From Chloroflexota bacterium (GTDB lineage Bacteria > Chloroflexota > Dehalococcoidia > Lucifugimonadales > UBA3495), in the NCBI GenBank assembly GCA_009840175.1, contig VXOI01000230.1, forward strand, positions 1-50,795: a DNA stretch of 50,795 nt, in the 5' to 3' direction. Every line of letters starts with the position of its first letter. Within the stretch, counting starts at the first letter, position 1. This document shows, piece by piece, positions 7,615-15,947 of the stretch. The notes beneath the pieces are model-generated. The model was not told the DNA's origin and made no database searches. It worked only from the letters and a program-made list of their open reading frames with translations. The translations under genes were made by a program, and so were the position numbers.

Positions 7615-8748
7615 CTACCCCGCCACCAGCATCTCATCGGTGCTCATCAGCGGCGACAGCAGCCGGGGGCCGTCGGCGGTGACCAGCACCATGTCCTGAA
7701 GGTGCCAGTAGCCGATGTGCGGTTCCAGCGCAACCACCATGCCTTCTTCGAGGACGCGGGCGCTGGAGGGCACCATGTACGGCTCCTGCTGGTGCCACCA
7801 AGCCCCGACGCCGTGCCCAGCCAGCGACACGTTGCCCTGGAACCCGGCTTCGTGGAAGCTGTCGTTGGCGAAGTGGTAGATGTCCGCCGTCCTTGCTCCG
7901 GGGACGCACCGCTCGATAGTGGCGCGGTAAATGTCCCGGGTGATGCGGTAGAGCTTCTTCTGCTCGTCCGATGGAGTTCCGACGCAAACGCTGCGGGACT
8001 GGTGGCCGGGGTATCCGTTGAGGTAGGAGACATAATCGTTGCGAATGATGTCACCCGCCTCGAAGGCCATATCGCTCTCGCCGCCGTAGGCCACGGTGTT
8101 GCGGCTGGAGTTCAGGATGCCGTGGGCCCAGTTGGCGCCCCGGCGCAGGCAGCTCTCGATGATGCGGCTATGCACCAGGCGCTCGGTGTCGCCGGGCCGC
8201 ACCGTGGGCAGCACTTCCAGGTAGGCCTCGTCCAGCAGCCTAGCCCCGGCCTCCAGGGCTGCCACCTCCTCGGGGGTCTTGATCCAGCGCACCCGGTCCA
8301 TCAACTCGGTGCTGTCTGCGATGCGGGCCTTGGGCAGCAGGGCGGCTATCTCATCCCAGCGGTTGGCGCTGACGTAGCTCTTCTCGAACCCAATGGTCTC
8401 TTCGGCCACCCCCAGCTGGTCCAGCACGTCCGCAACCCGATGGTAGGGCGACTCGGCGTAGTCGTCCACCACCTCGATGCGCTCCAGCCAGGAATCTCGG
8501 CGGGCCAGAGGCGCGGCGTATGAGTTCAGCACCATCGCCGGCTCGCCCGTCCGGGGCCAGACCAGCAGCACCTCTCGCGGCGAGTCAGGGAACTCTAGGT
8601 GCCGGGCCAGGGTGCCGGGATATGCGAAGCCGGACAGGTAGGTGAAGTTCTTGCCGGAGCGGGCGACGATGGCCGAGAAGCCCTCTTCGTCCATCAGCGC
8701 GTGCAGCCGCTCGACGTTGGCGATTATCTTGCCGTGAGCATTGGGCAT
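7615..8748 (-). CDS. M24 family (Xaa-Pro peptidase/creatinase-like) protein with altered metal ligands
   Basis: A 377-residue pita-bread-fold protein with a creatinase N-terminal domain (residues 10-150) and an M24 domain (160-370). I start at MPNAHGK, where GAGGTG lies a few bases upstream; a longer start 11 codons earlier lacks this. M24 enzymes need five metal ligands. D238 (RNDYVSY), H312 (GHGVG) and E342 (LEPHI) are present. The second Asp of the GYxxD pair is H249 (GYPGHQSR), and the final Glu of ED-x-VLVT is Q351 (LQDMVLVT). This suggests a metal-independent hydrolase in the style of creatinase, or a changed metal site. Neighbours are degradative enzymes. Confidence 0.82.
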   Translation of the reverse strand: MPNAHGKIIANVERLHALMDEEGFSAIVARSGKNFTYLSGFAYPGTLARHLEFPDSPREVLLVWPRTGEPAMVLNSYAAPLARRDSWLERIEVVDDYAESPYHRVADVLDQLGVAEETIGFEKSYVSANRWDEIAALLPKARIADSTELMDRVRWIKTPEEVAALEAGARLLDEAYLEVLPTVRPGDTERLVHSRIIESCLRRGANWAHGILNSSRNTVAYGGESDMAFEAGDIIRNDYVSYLNGYPGHQSRSVCVGTPSDEQKKLYRITRDIYRATIERCVPGARTADIYHFANDSFHEAGFQGNVSLAGHGVGAWWHQQEPYMVPSSARVLEEGMVVALEPHIGYWHLQDMVLVTADGPRLLSPLMSTDEMLVAG

Positions 8749-8794
8749 GGTGGTCACCTCTTGCTTCCTTTGGGAGCGCATACCCGCAGGGTTT

Positions 8795-8834
8795 TCACCC
8801 TCATCCTAACCTTCCCCCACCGAGGGGGAAGGGA
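8795..8834. repeat. REP-like palindromic repeat, copy 2
   Basis: The lead-in CACCCTCATCCTAA is followed by nine-base arms CCTTCCCCC (8810-8818) and GGGGGAAGG (8824-8832). It lies between the MmgE/PrpD stop and the M24 gene. Confidence 0.7.
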
Positions 8835-8842
8835 CTTGACCA

Positions 8843-10213
8843 TTAATCGAACCGCGTCAGCCGGAACAGCTCCGTGAGGTCGGGTGCTTCGTCTATCCGC
8901 CACAGGTGGGCCAGCAGGGCGTCTATGCGGTCGGTTGACAGGTGTTCGGCGGCCAGGGAGCGGAACTTGTCCTCCACTTCGGCGTCGGTCAGCGGGTTCC
9001 TGTAGTGGCCTTTGTGGTAGGCGACCTGCGATGCGTGCCGCTGGCCCGACGCGGTGACCACTTCCAAGTCGCACAGCATCGCTTCAGGGACGCGGCGGTT
9101 GGCTTCCTCGGACACGGATACCTTGACCTTGCTCACCAGTTCCAGCAGCGTCTCATCGAACAGGAACTCATCGTCGAAGTGGTGACTCTCAACCCCGCCG
9201 TACAGCAGGGCAACGGCGGCGGTGTAGGGCATGGAGTGGTCGGCGGTCTCGCGGTTGGCCGGACGCCACTTCTCGGCGTCGCCGGCCATGATGTTGACCG
9301 CCGTCTGGAGGGTGGCGATGTTGACCTCGGCCACGCTGTCCGGCGTGATTCCGCCCGGTGCCTGCTCCCGCACGTCCAGGGCCGCCTGCGCGATGGTTTG
9401 GGAATACTGCCCCAGGGGGAAGCGCTTGATGCTGCACTCGGCAATCTTGAAGGGCTCGCCGTTCCCTCCCATAGCGCCAAGCTCGATAGACCGCCCGGCT
9501 ACGGCATTGAAGTACCCGCCTGCTCCCTCGTACACCGGCGACGGGCCGGTGATGCCGCGTTGCGCCAACTGCACCGCGAACATGGCGTTGCGGGTGGCGT
9601 TGGCGTAGGCGCAGCCCTTCCACATCGAAACGTCGCCGATGCGAGTCTGGTACAGGGCGATGTTGGACGCCACGTTTAGGTTGAGGGCTTGCAGCGTCTG
9701 TTCCGGCGTCAGGCCCATCGCCTTTGCCGCCGCCAGGGTGCTGGCCGCGCCGCCTACGGTTACGTGATCGAAGCGGGGCTTGATGTCCACCGTGTCGCAC
9801 AGGCGGCAGAAGACCTCGTAGGCCAGCACGGTGGAGAGGATGAACGTCTTTCCGTCCGCGGCCGCCGCCTCCGTGGCCGACAACGATGCCGCGATGCTGT
9901 CGCTGGGGTGGCCCGACTCGTTGCTGGTGTAGCCGTCGTTGAAGTCCAGGTAGCGGATGGCTACCCCGTTGGCGAAGGAGGCCAGGTCCAGGCTGGTCTG
10001 CTGCCCGTTGCCCATCACCGTCACGGGATGGGAGCTGGAAACCAGGCCCGCCATATCCCGCGCCACCCGAGCGGGTTCGCTGCCGTAACCCCCCAGGGCG
10101 CAGCCGAGGGTGTCGATGATGAACCGCTTGGCCAGGTGGACGGTTTCGGCGGGCAGGTCGTCGTAGCGCAGCGACGATGCGTAGCTGCTCAGCGTCTCGG
10201 CCAGGGTGGTCAT
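8843..10213 (-). CDS. MmgE/PrpD family protein
   Basis: A 456-residue member of the MmgE/PrpD family, which includes 2-methylcitrate dehydratase and other hydro-lyases or isomerases. The helical first domain has the family signatures FIIDTLGCALGGY near residue 33 and RYLDFNDGY (residues ~86-94). The smaller C-terminal alpha-beta domain is present (~280-400). No prpB or prpC is nearby, so methylcitrate cycling is not supported. Beside M24 and luciferase-like genes, a role in breakdown of unusual carboxylic acids is inferred. Confidence 0.88.
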   Translation of the reverse strand: MTTLAETLSSYASSLRYDDLPAETVHLAKRFIIDTLGCALGGYGSEPARVARDMAGLVSSSHPVTVMGNGQQTSLDLASFANGVAIRYLDFNDGYTSNESGHPSDSIAASLSATEAAAADGKTFILSTVLAYEVFCRLCDTVDIKPRFDHVTVGGAASTLAAAKAMGLTPEQTLQALNLNVASNIALYQTRIGDVSMWKGCAYANATRNAMFAVQLAQRGITGPSPVYEGAGGYFNAVAGRSIELGAMGGNGEPFKIAECSIKRFPLGQYSQTIAQAALDVREQAPGGITPDSVAEVNIATLQTAVNIMAGDAEKWRPANRETADHSMPYTAAVALLYGGVESHHFDDEFLFDETLLELVSKVKVSVSEEANRRVPEAMLCDLEVVTASGQRHASQVAYHKGHYRNPLTDAEVEDKFRSLAAEHLSTDRIDALLAHLWRIDEAPDLTELFRLTRFD

Positions 10214-10259
10214 ACTGTCGCCTCCCTTATCCGGTCGAATCTTGTCCTCGCCAGTCCCG

Positions 10260-11300
10260 CTACGCGAACTCCGGCATCACTTCGCGGGCGAAGAGTTCCA
10301 TGGACTTGAGCACCTTGTCCTGTGGCATCCCGCCGAAGGAGAAGTTGCAGCCGAAGTATCCTATGCCTGAGTCCTGAAGGGCGCGAATTTTGGCGACTAT
10401 CTGCTCCGGGTTGCCGATGAAGGCGCGATGCTCGAACAGGTAGTCGAAGGACGGCGGTAGCTCGGTGCGGGTGCGGAGGAAGTCATCCAGGCTGTCGTAG
10501 ACCTCGCTGCCGCGCTGGTAAGTGCGCCGCCATTGGTTCACGTCCATGGTCCAGTTCAGGGCGGCTTCGCTGTCGCGGCGGGCCTGTTCCTCGGTTTCTC
10601 CCACGTAGAAGTAGCGGAAGAAGGGAATGCCGCCGATGTCCATGGGCTTGCCAGCCTCACGCGCGCCCTCGACCAACTGGTAGCAGAGGTCCAGCCCGTC
10701 GGTGGTGTCCAGCACCACGCCGATAATGCCCGAATGCCCGCTGGCGGCGGCAAAGTCCTGGGTCTCGCGGGTGCGGGTGGCGGCGATGTACATGGGCGGA
10801 TGGGGCTGCTGCACCGGCGGCGGCACCAGGTTGGCATCCTTCACCTGGAAGTGCTTCCCCTCATAGCTGAAGTTCCGCGTCGTCCACAGCCCCTCGATGA
10901 TCTGTATGGACTCTTGGAATCGAAGCTGGCTCTCGTCGTGGTTCACGCTGTACCCGGCGTATTCGTAGCCTCCCTGGCCGCGACCGAAGCCGGCGTCCAG
11001 CCGCCCCGCACTGAGCAGGTCCAGCGTGGCGGTGTCCTCCGCCAGCCTCACCGGATGATGCAGCGGCGGGATGATAACGGCGGTTCCCAGCCGCAGCTTC
11101 TTCGTGCGGGCGGCAATGTTGGCCAGCAACATCAGGGACGCCGACCCCAGGCCGTAGCGGGAGAAGTGGTGCTCTGCCAGCCAGCCGCTGTCGAAGCCCA
11201 GTTCCTCGCCCACCAGGAACTCCTCGGTGATGTTGTCCACCACCTGGCTGGGCGCAACGTCTTCGGGCCAGGGCACATGAGAGAACAGACCAAATTTCAT
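10260..11300 (-). CDS. LLM class flavin-dependent oxidoreductase
   Basis: A 346-residue luciferase-like TIM-barrel monooxygenase. Visible features are LGFDSGWLAEHHFSRYG (the W-x-x-E-HH segment near residue 40), RLGTAVIIPPLHHPVRLAED and GFGRGQGGYEYAGYSV. Such enzymes use reduced flavin and oxygen to oxidise or cleave organic substrates; the substrate cannot be read from sequence. It heads a minus-strand run with MmgE/PrpD and M24, spaced about 46 bases from the former, so the three may be co-expressed. Confidence 0.9.
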   Translation of the reverse strand: MKFGLFSHVPWPEDVAPSQVVDNITEEFLVGEELGFDSGWLAEHHFSRYGLGSASLMLLANIAARTKKLRLGTAVIIPPLHHPVRLAEDTATLDLLSAGRLDAGFGRGQGGYEYAGYSVNHDESQLRFQESIQIIEGLWTTRNFSYEGKHFQVKDANLVPPPVQQPHPPMYIAATRTRETQDFAAASGHSGIIGVVLDTTDGLDLCYQLVEGAREAGKPMDIGGIPFFRYFYVGETEEQARRDSEAALNWTMDVNQWRRTYQRGSEVYDSLDDFLRTRTELPPSFDYLFEHRAFIGNPEQIVAKIRALQDSGIGYFGCNFSFGGMPQDKVLKSMELFAREVMPEFA

Positions 11301-11417
11301 GGGGTATTACATCCGTACCAGGGTTGAATCAGGGCGGGCGCATGGGCCATTATTCCATAGTAGGGAGTACATTCGCCACTTTCCAGTTGGCGGGGCGTGA
11401 CGGCTAAAGACGTAACG

Positions 11418-11660
11418 ATGGACCAGAACATATCGGCATTCCAGGACTTCCGGGAAATAGCGACCTTGCCGGTGGCGGCGGGGCTGGCGGCGCTGGCAGT
11501 CACCTGGGTGGTATGGTACTTTACCGGAAACAGTTGTTCCGAAGAACTTGCCGCCGCCACGGGATGCAACGCTTCGGCGGCCGCGGCATTCATCAACCCC
11601 GCGCTGCTTAAAGACATCCTGACCAACTCGGCCATCGCCGCAACGGGCGGCGGTATATAG
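11418..11660 (+). CDS. small single-pass membrane protein, unknown
   Basis: An 80-residue frame with one convincing membrane segment (LPVAAGLAALAVTWVVWYF, residues ~18-36) and an Ala-rich C-terminal half with two Cys. I prefer the ATG at MDQNISAF; a GTG seven codons upstream is also possible. No good Shine-Dalgarno is seen. It could be a real small membrane protein or a chance frame in GC-rich DNA. The following short coiled-coil frame and holA lie in the same direction. Confidence 0.4.
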   Translation: MDQNISAFQDFREIATLPVAAGLAALAVTWVVWYFTGNSCSEELAAATGCNASAAAAFINPALLKDILTNSAIAATGGGI

Positions 11661-11669
11661 AGCTACATA

Positions 11670-11962
11670 ATGATAACAAGAGAGAGACGAGCCAGAGAGG
11701 CCGCAGAACAAGCCAGAGAAGCGGCAGAACATGCCCTGGCCAACAACTCCTAAAGAACGCGGAAGATTTCTACCGGATAGCGGAAGACCGACGTATGATA
11801 GCGGAATCGCGCCTGGCGACGTCAGAATCACGGCGCATAATAGCGGAATCACACCGTGCAGTAGCCGAAGAGGAACTCCGCAGGGCCAATGAAGAGCGCA
11901 GCCGTCTCCTGGCCGAGATAGAGCGCCTAACCTGCCAGCTTGACAGACAGCCGAGAGACTGA
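11670..11962 (+). pseudogene. frameshifted coiled-coil protein upstream of holA
   Basis: Two short frames together read as one charged coiled coil. The first starts ATG at 11670 (MITRERRAREAAEQAREAAE...) and ends TAA at 11751. The second, shifted by -1, continues LLKNAEDFYRIAEDRR and then MIAESRLATSESRR (ATG 11795), ending TGA at 11960-11962. The motif R-R-x-I-A-E-S/D repeats about every 11-14 residues, mirrored in DNA as ATAGCGGAA three times. The final TGATG overlaps the holA start by one base, so translation may be coupled. Either a one-base error or mutation split the gene, or only the 55-residue second part is made. Confidence 0.45.
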
Positions 11963-12969
11963 TGCCCTCCTTTCTGGTGTTCGGCGACAGCTTCCTGGTG
12001 CGCCAGCGCGTGGCGGCGCTGGAGGCCGAGCATGGCGCCGACGCCCTGCTGGACGCCAACCGCCACCGGATGCAGGGCGGACAGCTCGCGCCGCCCGAAC
12101 TGCTGGGCGTCTGCCAGGCCATTCCCTTCATGGACCCGCTGCGGCTGGTGGTGGTAGAGGGGCTGCTGGCAACCGCCGAATCGCGCTCCGGCGGCGGAAG
12201 CGGACGGGGCCGCGGGCGTCGCGGCGGCAATTCCGCTGTGGACAATTGGCAGGCTCTGGCCGACGCCATCCCCCAAATGCCTGACACTACGCTGCTGTTG
12301 CTGTCCGACGGGCCGCTTTCGGCCAACAACTCCCTGCTGCGGCTCCTGCGCCCTGTCTGCACCGTGGAGGAGCATACGCCCCCCAGGGGCGAGCAGTTGG
12401 CCCGCTGGATCAAGGAAACGGCGGAAGCCAAGGGCGCGGCGGCCAGCCCGGCAGCCATCCGTTCGATGGCCGACCTGGTGGGCGGCGACCTCTGGACGCT
12501 GGACCAGGAACTGGAGAAGCTCTCGCTATACGCCGCCGGACGCGAGATTGGCGAGGCGGACGTGCGGCTGATGGTGTCCCAGGTGCGGGAGGCCAGCATC
12601 TTCGAGGCGGTGGACGCGATGATTGACGGCCGCCCCGAGGCGGCGCTGCGGCTGCTGGCCCAACTGCGGGACGACGGGCGCGAGCCGCTGTACATCATCG
12701 CCATGGTGGAGCGGCAACTGCGTCTTCTGGCGCTGGCCCGCGATTCCATGGACCGCCGCCTGCCCCCTGAGGAACTGAAGCGGGCGCTGGGAACGTCATC
12801 GGACTTCGTCGTCCGCAAGACCACCGACCAGGCCCGCCGCCACTCCCGCCAGGACATCGCCTGGCGCTACGACCGCCTGCTGGAAGCCGACCTAGCCATC
12901 AAGCAGGGAAGGCTAGACCCCGACCTGGCCCTGGAGCTGCTGGTGGGTGAGTCCGCCCCGCGGCGTTAG
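11962..12969 (+). CDS. holA: DNA polymerase III subunit delta
   Basis: A 335-residue clamp-loader delta subunit, which opens the beta sliding clamp during replication. The N-terminal AAA-like domain begins with FLVFGDSFLVRQRVAAL in place of a Walker A, as is usual for delta. The middle contains the family pattern D-L-V-G-G-D-L-W-T-L-D-Q-E-L-E-K-L. The C-terminal collar domain includes FEAVDAMIDGRPEAAL and IIAMVERQLRLL. An insert rich in Gly and Arg (residues ~75-90, GGGSGRGRGRRGGN) is unusual. The start overlaps the preceding coiled-coil frame by one base. Confidence 0.9.
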   Translation: MPSFLVFGDSFLVRQRVAALEAEHGADALLDANRHRMQGGQLAPPELLGVCQAIPFMDPLRLVVVEGLLATAESRSGGGSGRGRGRRGGNSAVDNWQALADAIPQMPDTTLLLLSDGPLSANNSLLRLLRPVCTVEEHTPPRGEQLARWIKETAEAKGAAASPAAIRSMADLVGGDLWTLDQELEKLSLYAAGREIGEADVRLMVSQVREASIFEAVDAMIDGRPEAALRLLAQLRDDGREPLYIIAMVERQLRLLALARDSMDRRLPPEELKRALGTSSDFVVRKTTDQARRHSRQDIAWRYDRLLEADLAIKQGRLDPDLALELLVGESAPRR

Positions 12970-12977
12970 GGCTGCCC

Positions 12978-13955
12978 CTAATCCGGCGGCGCCACCGGGT
13001 TATAGCAGGCGACGTAATGCCCCGGGTCGGTCTCCGCCAGCGCGGGGCGGCGCAGGTGGCGGCACTGGTTCACCGCCTTGAAGCAGCGGGGGAGGAAGGG
13101 GCATTCTTCGCCCATGTTCACCATATCGGGCGGGTTGCCGGGCAGGGGCTGTATCCTGCGGCCCGGGTCGTCGAGGCGGGGGAGGGACTGCAACAGCGCC
13201 CAGGTGTAGGGGTGCTGGGCGCGGCGGAACAGCGGTATCACGTCGGCGTGTTCCACCAGGCTGCCGCCATAGATTACGCCCACCTTGTTGGCCATGGACG
13301 CCACCACTCCCATGTCGTGGGTTATGAGCAGGATCGAGGAACCCTGCTCACGCACCAGTCCGCGCAGCCGCTCCAGCATCTCGGCTTGGAGGGTCACGTC
13401 CAGCCCCGACGTCGGCTCGTCGGCTATCAGCAGCTTGGGACGCAGCACCAGCGCTATTGCCATCATCACCCGCTGGCACATCCCGCCGCTGAGGGCGAAG
13501 GGGTACTGCCCCATCACCCGCTTCGGATCGGGCAGGCCCATCTCCCGCAGGGTTTCCTGGGCCAGGCGGTTGGCGTTGCGCAGCGACATACTGGTGTGCT
13601 GGTGGATTACCTCCTCCAACTGGGAGCCGATGGGTTCCACTGGGTTCAGGGCCGCCTGCGCGTCCTGGAACACCATGGATACCTCGTGCCCACGCAGGCT
13701 GCGGATGTACTCCGGCCCGGCCTGCATCAGGTCCACTCCCTGGAAGTAAACCTTGCCGCCCAGCACCGAGGCGTTGTACGGCAGCAGCCCCATTATGGCC
13801 AGGGCCAGAGTGCTCTTGCCGCACCCGCTCTCACCCACCAGGCAATAGATTTCGCCTTCCTGCTGGTTCAGGCTGACGCCGTTAAGGGCCTTGACCGTCC
13901 CGGCCGGGCTGCGAAACTGGACGTACAGGTCTTCGATTCTCAGGGCTTCTGCCAT
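12978..13955 (-). CDS. oligopeptide/dipeptide ABC transporter ATP-binding protein (OppD/DppD type)
   Basis: A 325-residue ATPase of peptide-type importers. Walker A is GESGCGKST, the signature is LSGGMCQR, Walker B is LLIADEPTSGLD, and the switch His is in LLITHDMG. The C-terminal oligopeptide-transporter extension carries the Cys-containing tail (CPFLPRC...CRHLRRP) that is thought to hold an Fe-S cluster in this subfamily. The permeases, binding protein and second ATPase are absent here, so it is a lone subunit that must work with proteins encoded elsewhere or be a remnant. Confidence 0.92.
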   Translation of the reverse strand: MAEALRIEDLYVQFRSPAGTVKALNGVSLNQQEGEIYCLVGESGCGKSTLALAIMGLLPYNASVLGGKVYFQGVDLMQAGPEYIRSLRGHEVSMVFQDAQAALNPVEPIGSQLEEVIHQHTSMSLRNANRLAQETLREMGLPDPKRVMGQYPFALSGGMCQRVMMAIALVLRPKLLIADEPTSGLDVTLQAEMLERLRGLVREQGSSILLITHDMGVVASMANKVGVIYGGSLVEHADVIPLFRRAQHPYTWALLQSLPRLDDPGRRIQPLPGNPPDMVNMGEECPFLPRCFKAVNQCRHLRRPALAETDPGHYVACYNPVAPPD

Positions 13956-13982
13956 AAGGGGCGCTCCAGTACTGATGAAGCG

Positions 13983-14639
13983 TCAGGGGCCGGGAACTCC
14001 GGCGCGCAGGTCAACGGGGCGGTACTGACCGCTTTTCAGCAGACGAATCAGGTCTGCCACGCATTCTATCTTGCCGTGAAACTCAGTGGCTGCCGTGCCC
14101 AATTGGGCTACGCGATGGGCATCGCTGCCGGCGGTGGCGGGCAGGGTCAGCGACGCGCCCAAGTCGGCGGAGTAGCGGTTCTGCTCGACGGAGCCGCGTC
14201 CGTTCAACCCTTCGATGGCCTCGCACAGGCCGAAGAAGGGGTCGGCGACAGCCCGCTCCAGCATACCGGCGCGGACATCCGGGTCGCTTCCCGGGTGTTA
14301 GAGGAATCGGCGGCGATAGGGGTGGGCGGCAATCAGGACGCCCCCGTCCCGGTCGGCGCAGGCCCGCAGGAACTCCGGCTTGTGCATCCCGAACTCGTAG
14401 CGTCGCAGCCCGAAGGTCAGGACGTGGCCTGCGTCGGTGTTGATTTCGCTGCCTGGCAGCACCAGGAATTCGTGCTTCAGGGAAAGCCCGCGGGCCTGTT
14501 GTTCAGCCCAGAAGGCGTCATGGTCCGTCAGGCAGATGCCATCCAGCCCCAAAGACTTGGCGCCCTCGATAGCTTCATCAACGCTCATGAAGCTATCGTC
14601 GGACATGGGGTAACTGTGGGTATGCAGGTCTATGAGCAA
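13983..14639 (-). pseudogene. PHP-domain metal-dependent phosphoesterase, interrupted by an in-frame stop
   Basis: Reading from MLIDLHTHSYPMSDD, the metal-binding motifs of PHP phosphoesterases appear in order: HTHS, TDHD, a Glu in PGSEI, and AHPYRR. A TAA at 14298-14300 then ends the frame. The same frame continues without a shift (HPGSDPDVRAGMLERAV...) and carries the last motif SDAH plus the C-terminal end. A single base change (TAA for a sense codon) explains the break. The family removes phosphate from nucleotides or small sugars. The downstream half has its own ATG, but no complete active site remains without read-through. Confidence 0.75.
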
Positions 14640-14722
14640 GGCAACAGCAGGCGTTCAATCACAAAAGTTGCCCAATGATAGCACGACGGGATGGGGTTCG
14701 TAACGCAAAGGTGCTACTCAGC

Positions 14723-15947
14723 CAGGGTCTTTCGATTATTGGATAGGGGCACCGACCAGAGACAGGGGATAGGAAGGTCTGGCAGCGCAGCGACGGAGTG
14801 CGGCGGCGATGTTAGGCTCCTTTTCCATTCTCAAGAGACTGATGACGAGATTGCGCAGTCCGGCCATTATCTGAGGGGCTGAACCCGTTCTCACTGGGCA
14901 GCGGTCCTCATCCATGGTCACGTCCCGCACCCAGAACACCCGGTTTTCGATACCCCAATGGACACGCCACAGTTCCAGCAGCCGGGCCGGGTCAGCCTCC
15001 CGGGGCCCAAGACTGGTAACGGCATAAGCCACCTCCCGGCGGGTTCTGCCTTTGCGGTGGACAATGCGTTCCACACGGCACACCTGGGCCAGATGGGGCC
15101 AGTTGCCGTAGTCGGCCAGTTCACCGGACACCCAGATGCGCCGCAGTTCCACCCGGTCCCCGTGCTGGCCAACCTGCTCTGCCTGAGGCGGCAGATCCTC
15201 TGCCCAGAGGTCGGCAATGTCCTGTTTCAGCGTGGGTTGATTATCCTTTACCGAGAGGAGATAGTGCCCCCTTGGCCACGATCTCCCGGCATACTTTCCG
15301 TTGCGTGAACTGAGCCTCTCCCGTCACCACCCGGCCCGGCAAGTCCAGCCGGTCCAGGAGTGGGTACACCGCCTCCAGTTCATTCCTCTTGTGCGCCACC
15401 GCCTGTTGCCCCGCCACTATGCCCGACCGGTGAGCGTAGGCCGCCACCAAGTGGACCCCAGGCAATTGCTCTCCATGAATCCCCCGCAATCTCTTTCCGT
15501 CCATGGCCAGTGGCTCCCCGGCCTCCAGCCCCCGCTCCGCCAGCCATTGACCCAAGGTCAGTTCGAAGGCCTCCCGGTCCAGTCGGCTGAATACCTGGTG
15601 CAGGGTGGAGACACACGGAGTCCGCTCACGGGTAAAACCCAATTCCCCGGATACCTCCTGACCTTGGTCCCTCCCCCACTGGCTGATGGCGTACAGGCTG
15701 CGAGCGCCACACAGCATGGCGCATACCGCCAGTCCCAGGATGGCTCCCAGAGGATGGCGCCGGCCATGCCCGCTGCGAGGGTCCGGCAACCTGCCCATGA
15801 CCTCAAGCAACGACAGTTCCCCGATATTCTCCCTTTCATGGTCCATTCCACACACCCCCTATCCTCACTCTCCCTACCTTACCCCCTCACTTCCGTCATC
15901 CCCAAGACATCCCAGTACCTCTTTTCATCAATAATCGAAAGACCCTG
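14723..15947 (-). mobile_element. ISAs1-family insertion sequence, about 1.2 kb, inactivated
   Basis: The element is bounded by perfect 19-bp inverted repeats (CAGGGTCTTTCGATTATTG at 14723-14741 and its complement at 15929-15947). It encloses one broken transposase gene on the minus strand. The flanks (ending CTACTCAGC on the left, beginning TCTACGGTC on the right) do not match as a target duplication. This fits an insertion followed by an adjacent deletion, in agreement with the truncated MFS gene on the right. Confidence 0.88.
14736..15846 (-). pseudogene. ISAs1-family transposase, frameshifted
   Basis: The N-terminal part (MDHERENIGELSLLEVMG onward) carries the associated domain and the first catalytic Asp in AMDGKRLRG. 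It then reaches VVTGEAQFTQRKV, where the normal family residue is Asp (VVTGDA), so the second catalytic acid is already changed to Glu. After IVAKG the frame shifts at a GGGGGC run near 15262. The other frame continues with the expected LLSVKDNQPT-like codons and then the C-terminal part with HWGIENRVFWVRDVTMDED, holding the final Glu. The stop codon lies inside the left inverted repeat. Confidence 0.85.

Noticed and set aside
8843-10213. 2-methylcitrate dehydratase (prpD) as a firm name
   Set aside because: No other methylcitrate cycle gene is nearby and the family covers several reactions, so only the family name is supported.
11307-12857. A 516-codon open frame on the minus strand
   Set aside because: It lies antisense to holA, which has clear clamp-loader features. 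Its product is Ser/Arg-rich with no domains, a usual mirror frame of GC-rich coding DNA.
13017-14678. A 553-codon open frame on the plus strand
   Set aside because: It is antisense to the ABC ATPase and the PHP gene, both with full motifs; the translation is His/Gln/Val-rich without domains.
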